Positions 24,937 to 32,646 of a DNA stretch of 64,000 bases are shown here, one piece after another. Origin of the DNA: JAJXWB01 sp046349085 (lineage in GTDB: Bacteria; Pseudomonadota; Alphaproteobacteria; Rhizobiales; Beijerinckiaceae); NCBI GenBank assembly GCA_046349085.1, contig JAXMDA010000007.1, positions 62,001 through 126,000 of the forward strand. The letters run 5' to 3'. The translations under genes were made by a program, and so were the position numbers. The stretch's first letter is position 1. Every line of letters starts with the position of its first letter. The notes under the pieces are model-generated. The model searched no databases and was not told the origin of the DNA. It worked only from the letters and a program-made list of their open reading frames with translations.

Positions 24937-25126
24937 CATGAAGCCGAGCGGACTGCCGTAGGCCAGCTCCTGCCGGCGAAACTTTCCAAAGCCTTCCGGG
25001 CGCTGCTCGTCGCCTCTCTTCGCGTTCACCGAATTCTTCATTCCGCGCCGCAGGCGCTGACCCGCGTTTCGCCGTCCGGCGCGGGACGATGTCGCGCGAC
25101 GGCGCATCTGTCATGAGGTGAAGTCC

Positions 25127-26359
25127 ATGCACAATCTCGAAAACAAGTCCTATGCCTCGGAGGCGGCCGCCTTCGAGGATCTGCACCGCGCCTTCGCGTC
25201 GTTTCGCGAAACCAACGACGAGCGTCTCGGCCAGATCGAGCGCCGCCTAACCTCGGACGTCGTCACCGAAGAGAAGCTCTCGCGCATCGATCGCGCGCTG
25301 GACGAGACCAAGAGCCGTCTCGACCGTTTCGCGCTCGAGAATGCGCGCCCGCGTCTCGGCGGCGCCGCCAGGAACGATCACGTCGAACGCGAGCACAAGA
25401 CGGCTTTCGGCCTCTACATGCGCGCCGGCGAAGCTGGCGGCCTCAAGGCGATCGAGCAGAAGGCGATGAGCCGCGGCTCGGGTCCCGACGGCGGCTATCT
25501 CGTGCCCGTGCCCGCCGAGCGTGAAATCCTGCGCCGCATGTCCACGGTCTCGCCGATCCGCGCTATCGCCAATGTCGTTGAGATTTCCGGCCAGTCGCTG
25601 AAGCGCGCCTTCTCCACCACGGGCCCGGCGGCAGGCTGGGTCGCCGAATCCGATCCGCGCCCGCAATCGGCCAACCAGCAGATTTCCGATCTCACCTTTC
25701 CGGCGATGGAGCTCTACGCCATGCCGGCGGCGACGCAGACGCTGCTGGACGACGCCGTCGTCGACATCGAGCAGTGGATCGCCGACGAAGTTGCGGTCGT
25801 CTTCGCCGAGCAGGAGGGCGCGGCCTTCGTCTCGGGCGACGGCGTCAACAAGCCGAAGGGCTTTCTCGCCTACGCCACGGCGCCGCAGGCCTCCTGGAGC
25901 TTCGGCAATATCGGTTATATCGCCACCGGCGCGTCGGCCGCCTTTCCGGCGTCCAATCCGTCGGATGTCCTGTACGATCTCGTCTATGCGCTGAAGGCGG
26001 GCTTCCGCCAGAACGCGCGCTTCGTCTGCAATCGCAAGACGCAGGCCGCGATCCGCAAGTTCAAGACCTCGACCGGCGAATATATCTGGGAGCCGCCGGC
26101 GACCTTGGGCGCGCAGGCGACGCTGATGAATTTCCCCGTCGTCGAGGCCGAAGACATGCCCGATATCGCGGCCAATTCGCTCTCGCTCGCCTTCGGCGAT
26201 TTCGAGCGCGGCTATGTCGTGGTCGATCGCGTCGGCGTGCGCGTGCTGCGCGATCCCTATTCGGCCAAGCCCTACGTGCTGTTCTACACGACCAAGCGCG
26301 TCGGCGGCGGCGTGCAGAATTTCGACGCGATCAAGCTGCTGAAGTTCGGCGTGTCGTAA
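25127..26359 (+). CDS. GTA g5-like HK97-family major capsid protein
   Basis: The 410-aa product has an N-terminal coiled-coil scaffold region (about 10-85) that the protease should remove, then the HK97 capsid fold, with typical segments GPDGGYLVPVP, TQTLLDDA and FVSGDGVNKPKGFL. The ATG at 25127 has a GAGGTGAAG site directly upstream; a GTG at 25118 is also open. It should be the most expressed gene of the cluster. Confidence 0.95.
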   Translation: MHNLENKSYASEAAAFEDLHRAFASFRETNDERLGQIERRLTSDVVTEEKLSRIDRALDETKSRLDRFALENARPRLGGAARNDHVEREHKTAFGLYMRAGEAGGLKAIEQKAMSRGSGPDGGYLVPVPAEREILRRMSTVSPIRAIANVVEISGQSLKRAFSTTGPAAGWVAESDPRPQSANQQISDLTFPAMELYAMPAATQTLLDDAVVDIEQWIADEVAVVFAEQEGAAFVSGDGVNKPKGFLAYATAPQASWSFGNIGYIATGASAAFPASNPSDVLYDLVYALKAGFRQNARFVCNRKTQAAIRKFKTSTGEYIWEPPATLGAQATLMNFPVVEAEDMPDIAANSLSLAFGDFERGYVVVDRVGVRVLRDPYSAKPYVLFYTTKRVGGGVQNFDAIKLLKFGVS

Positions 26360-26365
26360 AGAAAG

Positions 26366-26459
26366 CGTCATTCCCGACGCGCGCATCGCGCGCGATCGGG
26401 AATCCAGAAGAACAGGCAGCCGCGCCGCCGCTCTGGATGCCCGCCTGCGCGGGCATGAC
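26366..26459. repeat. Dispersed palindromic repeat, CGTCATTCCCG type
   Basis: The left arm reads CGTCATTCCCG and continues through a local palindrome to GGGAATCCAG. The right arm CTCTGGATGCCCGC...GGGCATGAC is its imperfect complement. It occupies the gap between the capsid gene and the convergent protease gene and may end transcription from either side. Confidence 0.8.
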
Positions 26460-26467
26460 AGGCCGGC

Positions 26468-27193
26468 TTAACGCCAGCCCGCGATCGTCTGCTCGATCCA
26501 GCCGCGATAGGGCGCAAGCCGCACGGCCTGCGTGAGGCCGCCGCAGCCTCTGCCATTCGGGCCCTGCGCAAAGGCGACGATGCCGACGAGCGCGCCATTG
26601 GCGAAGACCGGCGCGCCGGAATCGCCGGTGCAGGCGCCGGCGCCGTCGGCGCTGTCGAGCCAGAGCAGCACATGCGAGAGAGGCGCGCGCAGCGTGAGCC
26701 GCGTGCGCCGCAAAACGCCCGATGTCGAAGCGGCGCCGGGCCTTGTCACGCCGAACCCCGCCACGTCGAAGGCGGCGCCGATATCGGCGGCCGCTTCGCC
26801 AATAGCGACCGGCGCGAACGCGGACGGCAAGGCTTCCTTCGTTTCGATCAGGGCGAGGTCGATCGACTTCACACGCGCCGCGACCGCATCGGCGCGGAAG
26901 CCGGGATGGCGGGCGATGCGCCTGACCTCGACCAGCACGGGCGCGCCCGCGCCGTCGCGAAAATGCACGCGTGTCGCGGCCGGCGTCGCGACGCAATGCG
27001 CGGCGGTGAGCACGACATTCGGCGCGAGCACAGCGCCCGAGCAGAAGCCCGATCCGCGGCCGCTTTGCGCCAGCGCCATCACGACATGCGGCGCATAGGC
27101 CTGCGCCTCGCTCGTGGGACCAACGAGCGCGTCGGCGCGCGCGCAGGACAGCGCGAGCGCGGCGAAGACCATGAACAGGCGCGTTCGGAACAT
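26468..27193 (-). CDS. Secreted trypsin-like serine protease encoded antisense within the GTA cluster
   Basis: The 241-aa product has a signal peptide (about 1-22, cleaved after ADA) and an S1 protease domain with the full triad: His66 in TAAHC, Asp112 in SIDLALIE and Ser192 in TGDSGAPV. Cysteines at C51/C67 and C188/C217 fit disulfides, so it works outside the cytoplasm. It is oriented against the virion genes, between capsid and g6, where the model GTA has no gene. Its start is 51 bp from the divergent g6. Target unknown. Confidence 0.88.
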   Translation of the reverse strand: MFRTRLFMVFAALALSCARADALVGPTSEAQAYAPHVVMALAQSGRGSGFCSGAVLAPNVVLTAAHCVATPAATRVHFRDGAGAPVLVEVRRIARHPGFRADAVAARVKSIDLALIETKEALPSAFAPVAIGEAAADIGAAFDVAGFGVTRPGAASTSGVLRRTRLTLRAPLSHVLLWLDSADGAGACTGDSGAPVFANGALVGIVAFAQGPNGRGCGGLTQAVRLAPYRGWIEQTIAGWR

Positions 27194-27243
27194 GGCGCGT
27201 TGTGCCACGTTCGCGCGCGCCGCGAAAGCAGGGACGAGAAGAC

Positions 27244-27861
27244 ATGCAGTCCATCCTGATCGCGCCGCCCGCCGCCGAGCCCGTATCGATCGCCGAGGCG
27301 CGGGCATGGCTTCGCGTCGACACGAACGATGAAGACGCCGCCATCGCGTCGCTGATCTCGGCCGCGCGGACGCTCGTCGAATCCGCAACGCGGCGCGCGC
27401 TGGTGACGCAAGGCTGGCGTCTGACGCTGGACGCCTGGCCGGCGAATGGCGAGGAAAGCTGGTCGATCCTGGCCACGCGGCCGGGCCGCGCGCCATGCGA
27501 GATCGTCATTCCGGTCGCGCCGGTGCAGTCGGTTTCCGCCGTCCGTCTCTATGACGCCGCAGGCCAGCCGCTGATGCTCGAGCCTGCCAGCTACCGTATC
27601 GTTGGCGCGCCGGAACGCGCGCGTCTCCTGTTCGCCGCGCAACCGCCGCATCCCGGCGCGGCGGCGGCGGGAATCGAGATCGACCTGGTCGCAGGCTATG
27701 GCGATCCGCCCGATACGCCGGCCGCGCTGCGCCACGCGATTCTCGCGCTGGTCTCGTGGTGGTTCGACAATCGCGGCGACGCCGCGACGGCCGGCGCCGG
27801 AGATCTGCCGCCGCGCGCCGCCGCGCTCATCGCGCCGTTCCGTCGCGGGAGGCTTGCGTGA
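27244..27861 (+). CDS. GTA g6-like head-tail connector
   Basis: The 205-aa product belongs to the gp6/phiE125 gp8-like connector family: SIAEARAWLRVDTNDEDAAIASLI near the start, TRRALVTQGW, and a helical C-terminus. It forms the ring below the portal. The ATG at 27244 follows a GAGAAG site. Its stop overlaps the GTG start of g7 (GTGA). Confidence 0.88.
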   Translation: MQSILIAPPAAEPVSIAEARAWLRVDTNDEDAAIASLISAARTLVESATRRALVTQGWRLTLDAWPANGEESWSILATRPGRAPCEIVIPVAPVQSVSAVRLYDAAGQPLMLEPASYRIVGAPERARLLFAAQPPHPGAAAAGIEIDLVAGYGDPPDTPAALRHAILALVSWWFDNRGDAATAGAGDLPPRAAALIAPFRRGRLA

Positions 27862-28190
27862 GCTGGCGCGCATCGCAAGGCGAGCTGCGCACGCGCGCCG
27901 TGCTCGAGGCGCCCGAGGATTCCGTCGATGACGCAGGCGCGCTTGTGCGCGTCTGGCGCCCCGTCGCCTCCGTCTGGGCGAAGGCGTCGCCCCGCCGGGG
28001 CGCGGAAGTCTTCGTGGCCGGCGGGCAGGAAAGCGCCCTGACGTCGGAAGTCGTCGTGCGGTGGCGCCCCGACATCGCAGGCGCCATGCGCTTTCGCATC
28101 GGCTCGCGCGCGCTCCTGATCCGCGCGGCCTTCGACCCCGACGGCCATCGCCGGTTTCTGGTCTGCGTCTGCGAGGAATTCGCGGCGTAG
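27858..28190 (+). CDS. GTA g7-like head-tail joining protein
   Basis: The 110-aa product has the fold signature of phage head-closure proteins (RVWRPVASVWAKASPRRGAEVFVAG, ITSEVVVRWR-like strands). The GTG start overlaps the g6 stop by 3 bases, implying translational coupling. Confidence 0.85.
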   Translation: MSWRASQGELRTRAVLEAPEDSVDDAGALVRVWRPVASVWAKASPRRGAEVFVAGGQESALTSEVVVRWRPDIAGAMRFRIGSRALLIRAAFDPDGHRRFLVCVCEEFAA

Positions 28191-28192
28191 GC

Positions 28193-28222
28193 TGCTTCGT
28201 CGCTTCGTTCCTTGCAATGACG
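28193..28222. repeat. Broken half copy of the CGTCATTGCGAG repeat
   Basis: About 30 bases resemble the reverse complement of the left arm of the 19538-19624 element (TGCTTCG...GCAATGACGA). The partner arm is missing. It lies between g7 and g8. Confidence 0.55.
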
Positions 28223-28239
28223 AAACTCGAGGGTATCCC

Positions 28240-28647
28240 ATGTCTTCGCCCGTTCTCGCGCTACGGCGCGCCGTGCGCGCCGCGCTGCTGGCCGACGCCG
28301 CGCTGACCGCAGCGCTCGGCGGCGCCCATGTCTATGACGAGGCGCCGCCGGGCGCGCCGACGCCGCGCGTCGCCTTTTCCGACGTGCAGGCGCGCGACTG
28401 GTCCGCGCAGGAGTCGCGCGGCGCCGAGCAGATCCTCGTCCTGTCCGTCTGGTCGAGCGCGCGCGGAACGCGCGAGGCGCTCGACATTGCCGATCGCATC
28501 GTCGCCTTGCTCGACGAGGCGCCGTTGGCGCTTGCCGGACACAGATTGATCGACCTGCGCTTCGTCGCGCTGGCGACGCGCCGCGAACAGAACGGCCGCT
28601 ACGCGCGCGCCGACATCCGCTTTCGCGCGACGACCGAGACCAATTGA
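28240..28647 (+). CDS. GTA g8-like tail terminator, DUF3168
   Basis: The 135-aa product matches DUF3168 (LALRRAVRAALLADAALTAALGG, VAFSDVQARDWSAQ, ILVLSVWS). These proteins cap the tail tube on its head-proximal side. The ATG and the gap before it are normal apart from the broken repeat. Confidence 0.88.
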   Translation: MSSPVLALRRAVRAALLADAALTAALGGAHVYDEAPPGAPTPRVAFSDVQARDWSAQESRGAEQILVLSVWSSARGTREALDIADRIVALLDEAPLALAGHRLIDLRFVALATRREQNGRYARADIRFRATTETN

Positions 28648-28648
28648 C

Positions 28649-28708
28649 GGCAGTCGGCGTTCGGCAATCGGCATTCGATCGACTGCCCGATGCCGACCGC
28701 CGACTGCC
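28649..28708. repeat. Inverted repeat GGCAGTCGGC type
   Basis: The arms GGCAGTCGGCGTTCGGCAAT and its imperfect complement ending GCCGACTGCC form a 60-base hairpin. It starts just after the g8 stop and ends about 10 bases before the g9 ribosome site, so it could regulate readthrough or mRNA stability of the tail-tube gene. Confidence 0.7.
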
Positions 28709-28730
28709 CACCGCTCAACAGGAGAACCCG

Positions 28731-29141
28731 ATGGCCGCCCAGAAAGGCAAGGACCTGCTCGTCAAGATCGACGACGGGACAGGCGCATTCGTGACGATCG
28801 CGGGCCTGCGCACGCGCAGGCTGTCGCTCAACGCCGATACGGTCGACGCCACCGACGCCGAATCCGTCGGGCGCTGGCGCGAGCTGCTCGGCGGCGTCGG
28901 CGTGCGGCGCGCAAGCCTTGCCGGCAACGGCGTGTTCAAGGATCAGGCGTCGGATGCGCTCGTGCGCCAGGTGTTCTTCGACGGCGCCATCCGCGACTGG
29001 CGGATTGTGATCCCGGATTTCGGCGTCATTTCCGGTCCCTTCCAGATTTCGAGTCTCGACTGGCGCGGCGAGCACGCCGCCGAAGTGACCTTCGACATTG
29101 CGCTGGAATCGGCCGGCGCATTGACTTTCAGCGCAATCTGA
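28731..29141 (+). CDS. GTA g9-like major tail tube protein
   Basis: The 136-aa product matches the TP901-1-like tail tube family (KGKDLLVKIDDGTGAFVTIAGLR, VDATDAESVGRWRELL). It polymerises into the tail tube. The ATG follows an AGGAGAA site, one of the best in the cluster, fitting a protein needed in many copies. Confidence 0.92.
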   Translation: MAAQKGKDLLVKIDDGTGAFVTIAGLRTRRLSLNADTVDATDAESVGRWRELLGGVGVRRASLAGNGVFKDQASDALVRQVFFDGAIRDWRIVIPDFGVISGPFQISSLDWRGEHAAEVTFDIALESAGALTFSAI

Positions 29142-29149
29142 GGCGCGCC

Positions 29150-29497
29150 ATGGCGAACCATCTTCGGGGCGAAATCGAAGCCGAGATCGGCGGCGCGCGC
29201 CGCGCGCTCTGCCTGACGCTGGGCGCGCTCGCCGAGCTCGAATCCGCCTTCGGCGCAGGCGACGTGATCGCGCTCGCCGAGCGCTTTCAGCGCGGCGGCC
29301 TGTCGGCGCGAGACTTGATCATCATCATTGCATGCGGGCTGCGCGGCGCGGGCGCGAACGTGACGGACGACGAAGTCGCCGCCATGCGCGCGCCGGGCGG
29401 CCTCAACGCCTATGTGCGTATTGCGGCCGACCTCATCGCCGCGACATTCGGCGGGCCGGCCGAAGCGCCGCGCCCTCCGGCGCCGCAGGAGGCCTGA
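29150..29497 (+). CDS. GTA g10-like tail assembly chaperone
   Basis: The 115-aa product matches GTA_gp10 (RGEIEAEIGGARRALCLTLGALAELESAFG, GLSARDLIIIIACGLRGAG). It should help assemble tape measure and tube. Its stop overlaps the next small frame, and the last codons contain a strong AGGAGG. Confidence 0.88.
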   Translation: MANHLRGEIEAEIGGARRALCLTLGALAELESAFGAGDVIALAERFQRGGLSARDLIIIIACGLRGAGANVTDDEVAAMRAPGGLNAYVRIAADLIAATFGGPAEAPRPPAPQEA

Positions 29498-29709
29498 CAG
29501 CGGAAACCTCGCGCGCGCGCGAAAAATTTCCGTGGCGCGAAGCCATGCGCTTCGGGTTGGGCGTCCTGCGGCTTGCCCCGCGACAATTCTGGAACATGAC
29601 GCCGCGCGAATTGCACGCGGCCGTGGAAGGCGTGTTCGGTCCGCGCAACGGCAGGGCGCCTTCGCGTGAGAAACTCGATGCGCTGATGCGCGCCTTCCCG
29701 GATGGATGA
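29494..29709 (+). CDS. GTA g10.1-like tail chaperone (rcc01693/DUF2376 type), start unclear
   Basis: The conserved part FPWREAMRFGLGVLRLAPRQFWNMTP...LHAAVEG and the end DALMRAFPD match the small rcc01693 family encoded after g10. No ATG, GTG or TTG lies between the g10 stop and the ATG at 29545, which is already inside the conserved part. A CTG at 29494 overlaps the g10 stop, just behind AGGAGG. The frame is -1 relative to g10. Non-standard initiation or frameshifting from g10 is possible; an internal start at 29545 would drop the conserved beginning. Confidence 0.65.
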   Translation: MTAETSRAREKFPWREAMRFGLGVLRLAPRQFWNMTPRELHAAVEGVFGPRNGRAPSREKLDALMRAFPDG

Positions 29710-29715
29710 CGAAAC

Positions 29716-30318
29716 ATGGCGAGAAGCAACGGCACGAATTATCCGACGTCGGTGGAGGCGCAAGCCAGCGGCCTCTCGAGCCTGTCTGCGTTCGCGGCGC
29801 AGGATCTGGCGGCGCTGCGCGCGCAGCTTGACGGCATCAACGCGTCAGCCGGCAATGTCTCGGCTTCGCTCAGCAGGGCCTTCGCCAGCGCGTCGGCCAG
29901 CGGGCGCGCCTTCAACGCGACGCTCGCGACCATCACCGCCTCGCTCGCGCAGATGCTCGCGAGCTTCGGCGCGGGATTTCTGAACCAGGGTCTGTCGTCG
30001 ATCTTCGGCGGCTTGTTCGGCGGCGCGGGCGCGAACCTGCCGGTCGCCCCCTTCGCCGATGGCGGCATTGTCGCGAGCCCCACCTATTTCGGCGCCGGCG
30101 GATCGTTGGGTCTGATGGGCGAGCGCGGGGCGGAGGCCATCATGCCCCTCGCGCGCGGTCCAAACGGTCAGCTTGGCGTGGTCGCCAACAGCGCCGGACG
30201 CGCGTCAAATATAACGGTCAACATCCAGACAACCGATGTCGAGAGTTTCCGGCGCTCGGAAACACAGGTCGCCGCCGCCCTGGCGCGCGCCGTGGCGCGC
30301 GGGCGGCGCGGCTTGTAG
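29716..30318 (+). CDS. GTA g11-like short tape-measure protein
   Basis: The 200-aa product has an Ala/Ser-rich helical N-terminal half, a hydrophobic glycine-rich segment (about 82-115) and the conserved tail-tape end (PFADGGIVASPTYF, GLMGERGAEAIMPLARG). Its length sets the tail length. About 200 residues is very short for a phage but normal for GTAs, whose tails are about 50 nm. Confidence 0.88.
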   Translation: MARSNGTNYPTSVEAQASGLSSLSAFAAQDLAALRAQLDGINASAGNVSASLSRAFASASASGRAFNATLATITASLAQMLASFGAGFLNQGLSSIFGGLFGGAGANLPVAPFADGGIVASPTYFGAGGSLGLMGERGAEAIMPLARGPNGQLGVVANSAGRASNITVNIQTTDVESFRRSETQVAAALARAVARGRRGL

Positions 30319-30319
30319 C

Positions 30320-30556
30320 TCAATCGTGCAGGTAGCCGGCGATCTCGTCCTTCAGTTTGAGGCGTTCCTTCTTCAGGTCCTCGATCGTGAAATCGTCCGC
30401 GGGCTCCACATTGCTCTCCATGCGATGCAGGGTGCGATTGAGCTCGTGGTAGCGGTCGGCGATCCGCGCGAAATGCGCGTCGGAAACCTTCAGATTGTGA
30501 ATGGTCTCGGCTTTCGCGGGAAATTCGTCCGTCAACTCGTGCGCGACATGCGACAT
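30320..30556 (-). CDS. YdcH/DUF465 small protein encoded antisense within the GTA cluster
   Basis: The 78-aa product is a helical hairpin matching DUF465 (FARIADRYHELNRTLHRME, LKKERLKLKDEIAGYL). Such small proteins are common chromosomal genes of unknown function in Proteobacteria. Here one is placed on the minus strand between tape measure and g12, starting 1 base after the g11 stop, so it is embedded tightly. Its transcription would run against the virion genes. Confidence 0.85.
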   Translation of the reverse strand: MSHVAHELTDEFPAKAETIHNLKVSDAHFARIADRYHELNRTLHRMESNVEPADDFTIEDLKKERLKLKDEIAGYLHD

Positions 30557-30657
30557 GCCTGATCGTCTCCTTACGATTGTCGGCGAACCCTAGCCAGCGC
30601 GCCGTCCGGCGCGTTGTTCTGGATCAAGTTTGCGCGCTCACGCGCATGAGGCGGCTC

Positions 30658-31290
30658 ATGAACGGCTTCCACGAAATCCTGTTTCCGCTGGACATTGCGC
30701 TCGGCGCGCGCGGCGGCCCCGAAAGACGCACCGACGTTGTCGCGCTCGGCTCAAATCGCGAGAAGCGCAATGCGCGCTGGGCGCGCTCGCGTCGGCGCTG
30801 GGAGGCGGGCTACGGCGTCAAGACCTTCGCGGATCTGGCGAGCATCGTCGATTTCTTCGAGGAGCGGCGCGGCCGCCTCTATGGCTTCCGCTGGCGCGAC
30901 CGCGCCGACCATTCCTCGGCGCCGCCCGGCCGCGCGCCGGTCGCCACTGACCAGCCGATCGGGCAGGGCGACGGCGCGCGCAAGATATTTCAACTCGCCA
31001 AGACCTACGGCGGCGCCTACGCGCCTTATGTGCGCGACATAGGGAAGCCTGTCGCCGGCAGCGTGCGCGTGTCGGTCGCGGGCGTGGAAATCGCGGCGGC
31101 GGAATTTTCCGTCGACGCGACGACAGGCCTCGTGACGCTCGCCGCCGCGCCGGCCGCGGGCGCTTCGGTCAAGGCCGGATTCCTCTTCGATACGCCGGCG
31201 CGGTTCGACGCCGACTATCTCGAAATCGACCAATCCGGCTTCGAAGCCGGCGAAATTCCGAAAATCCCGATCCTCGAAATCCTGCCGTGA
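30658..31290 (+). CDS. GTA g12-like distal tail protein, DUF2460
   Basis: The 210-aa product matches DUF2460: NGFHEILFPLDIALGARGGPERRTDVV, then RGRLYGFRWRD and the C-terminal PARFDADYLEID. It forms the ring at the tail end that carries the baseplate. The ATG at 30658 follows a GAGGCGG site. The frame is open further upstream, but the extra residues are not family-like. Confidence 0.92.
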   Translation: MNGFHEILFPLDIALGARGGPERRTDVVALGSNREKRNARWARSRRRWEAGYGVKTFADLASIVDFFEERRGRLYGFRWRDRADHSSAPPGRAPVATDQPIGQGDGARKIFQLAKTYGGAYAPYVRDIGKPVAGSVRVSVAGVEIAAAEFSVDATTGLVTLAAAPAAGASVKAGFLFDTPARFDADYLEIDQSGFEAGEIPKIPILEILP

Positions 31291-31297
31291 GCATCCG

Positions 31298-32179
31298 ATG
31301 CGTCCCTTGACCCCTGAGACCGCGGCGGCCTTCGCCGCCGACGCCACGACGCTCTGCCATTGCTGGCGCCTGACGCGCCGCGACGGAACGGTGCTCGGCT
31401 TCACCGATCACGATTGCGACCTGGCCTTTGCCGGCGCGATTTTTCGCGCGGCGACGGGGCTCGACGCCGCGCAGGCGGAAAGCGCGGCGGGCTTTGCGGT
31501 CGCCGGCGGCGAGGTGCACGGCGCGCTGGACGATGCGGCGCTGTCCGACGCCGAGCTGGAGGCTGGCGTCTACGACGGCGCCAGCGTCGAAATCTGGCTC
31601 GTCGACTGGAGCGACGTTTCGCGCCGCGTTCTGATGGATATGGCGACGGTCGGCGAGGTCAGGCGCACCGAATTCTCTTTCGTTGCGGAACTGCGCTCGC
31701 TCGCCCACCGCTTCGACGAAGAGCGCGGGCGGCAGTTCCAGCGCAACTGCTCCGCCGATCTTGGGGATGCGCGCTGCACGGTCGATGTTTCTTCGCCGCT
31801 CTATTCGACAGGCGCGACAATAGGCGCGATCGAAGCGGGCGGCAGCCTGCTCGTCACGCTGGATGCGGCCTTCGACGCCGGCTTCTTCACCGACGGCGCG
31901 CTCGCCGCTGCGAACGGCGAACGTCACGCGATCAAGCTGCACGAAAAGGCGGCCTCCGGCGACCGCGTGACGCTGTGGAGCGCGCCTGCGTCGGCGCTTG
32001 TCGTCGGCGCGCGCGTCACGCTGAAGGCGGGCTGCGACAAGAGCCCGGAGTCCTGCGCGGCGAAGTTCGACAATATCGCGAATTTCCGCGGCTTCCCGCA
32101 CATGCCCGGCAACGACGTCGTCGCCGCCTATCCCAACGCCAAGGGGCCGCCGATGGACGGCGGAAGCCTGTTCCAATGA
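31298..32179 (+). CDS. GTA g13-like baseplate hub protein, DUF2163
   Basis: The 293-aa product has the DUF2163 N-terminal part (TTLCHCWRLTRRDGTVLGFTDHD) and the conserved cysteine-containing C-terminal part (CSADLGDARC, LKAGCDKSPESCAAKFDNIANFRGFPHMPGND). In the model GTA this hub binds an Fe-S cluster through cysteines; four or five cysteines are present here. Its stop overlaps the g14 start (ATGA). Confidence 0.92.
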   Translation: MRPLTPETAAAFAADATTLCHCWRLTRRDGTVLGFTDHDCDLAFAGAIFRAATGLDAAQAESAAGFAVAGGEVHGALDDAALSDAELEAGVYDGASVEIWLVDWSDVSRRVLMDMATVGEVRRTEFSFVAELRSLAHRFDEERGRQFQRNCSADLGDARCTVDVSSPLYSTGATIGAIEAGGSLLVTLDAAFDAGFFTDGALAAANGERHAIKLHEKAASGDRVTLWSAPASALVVGARVTLKAGCDKSPESCAAKFDNIANFRGFPHMPGNDVVAAYPNAKGPPMDGGSLFQ

Positions 32180-32619
32180 GCGCGTTCACGCGCGACGATA
32201 TCGTCGCCGCCGCGCGCGCGTGGCTCGGCACGCCCTATTGGCATCAGGCCTCGCTGAAGGGCGTGGGCTGCGATTGTCTCGGCCTCGTGCGCGGCGTCTG
32301 GCGCGAGATCGTCGGCGCCGAGCCCGAGCCGATGCGGCCCTATTCGCCGGACTGGGCGGAGGCGGGCGCAGGCGAAACGCTGATCGAGCTCGGCGAGCGT
32401 TATTTTCATCGCGTGGCGTCCCGGCAATGGCGCGAGGGCGACGTGCTGCTGTTTCGCTTTCACGACGGGGTTTCCGCCAAGCATCTGGCGATCGCAACCG
32501 GCGAAGGCCGCATGATCCATGCGCACGACGGCGCCTGCGTCGCGGAAGTCGCGATCGGCGGCTGGCGACATCGCGTCGCCGGCGTTTTTTCCTTTCCAGG
32601 TCTTGCGGACGCCGAATAG
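32176..32619 (+). CDS. GTA g14-like NlpC/P60 cell-wall peptidase
   Basis: The 147-aa product has the catalytic Cys in GCDCLGLVRGV and the His in SAKHLAI of NlpC/P60 peptidases. In GTAs it cuts peptidoglycan peptides when the tail penetrates the recipient wall. It is coupled to g13 by a 4-base overlap. Confidence 0.92.
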   Translation: MSAFTRDDIVAAARAWLGTPYWHQASLKGVGCDCLGLVRGVWREIVGAEPEPMRPYSPDWAEAGAGETLIELGERYFHRVASRQWREGDVLLFRFHDGVSAKHLAIATGEGRMIHAHDGACVAEVAIGGWRHRVAGVFSFPGLADAE

Positions 32620-32646
32620 CGCCGCGCGAGAATATCAGGCGCGCTC

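Noticed and set aside
29470..29497. Classic -1 slippery heptamer at the end of g10
   Set aside because: No X-XXY-YYZ sequence was found near the stop, so frameshifting remains only one of several explanations.
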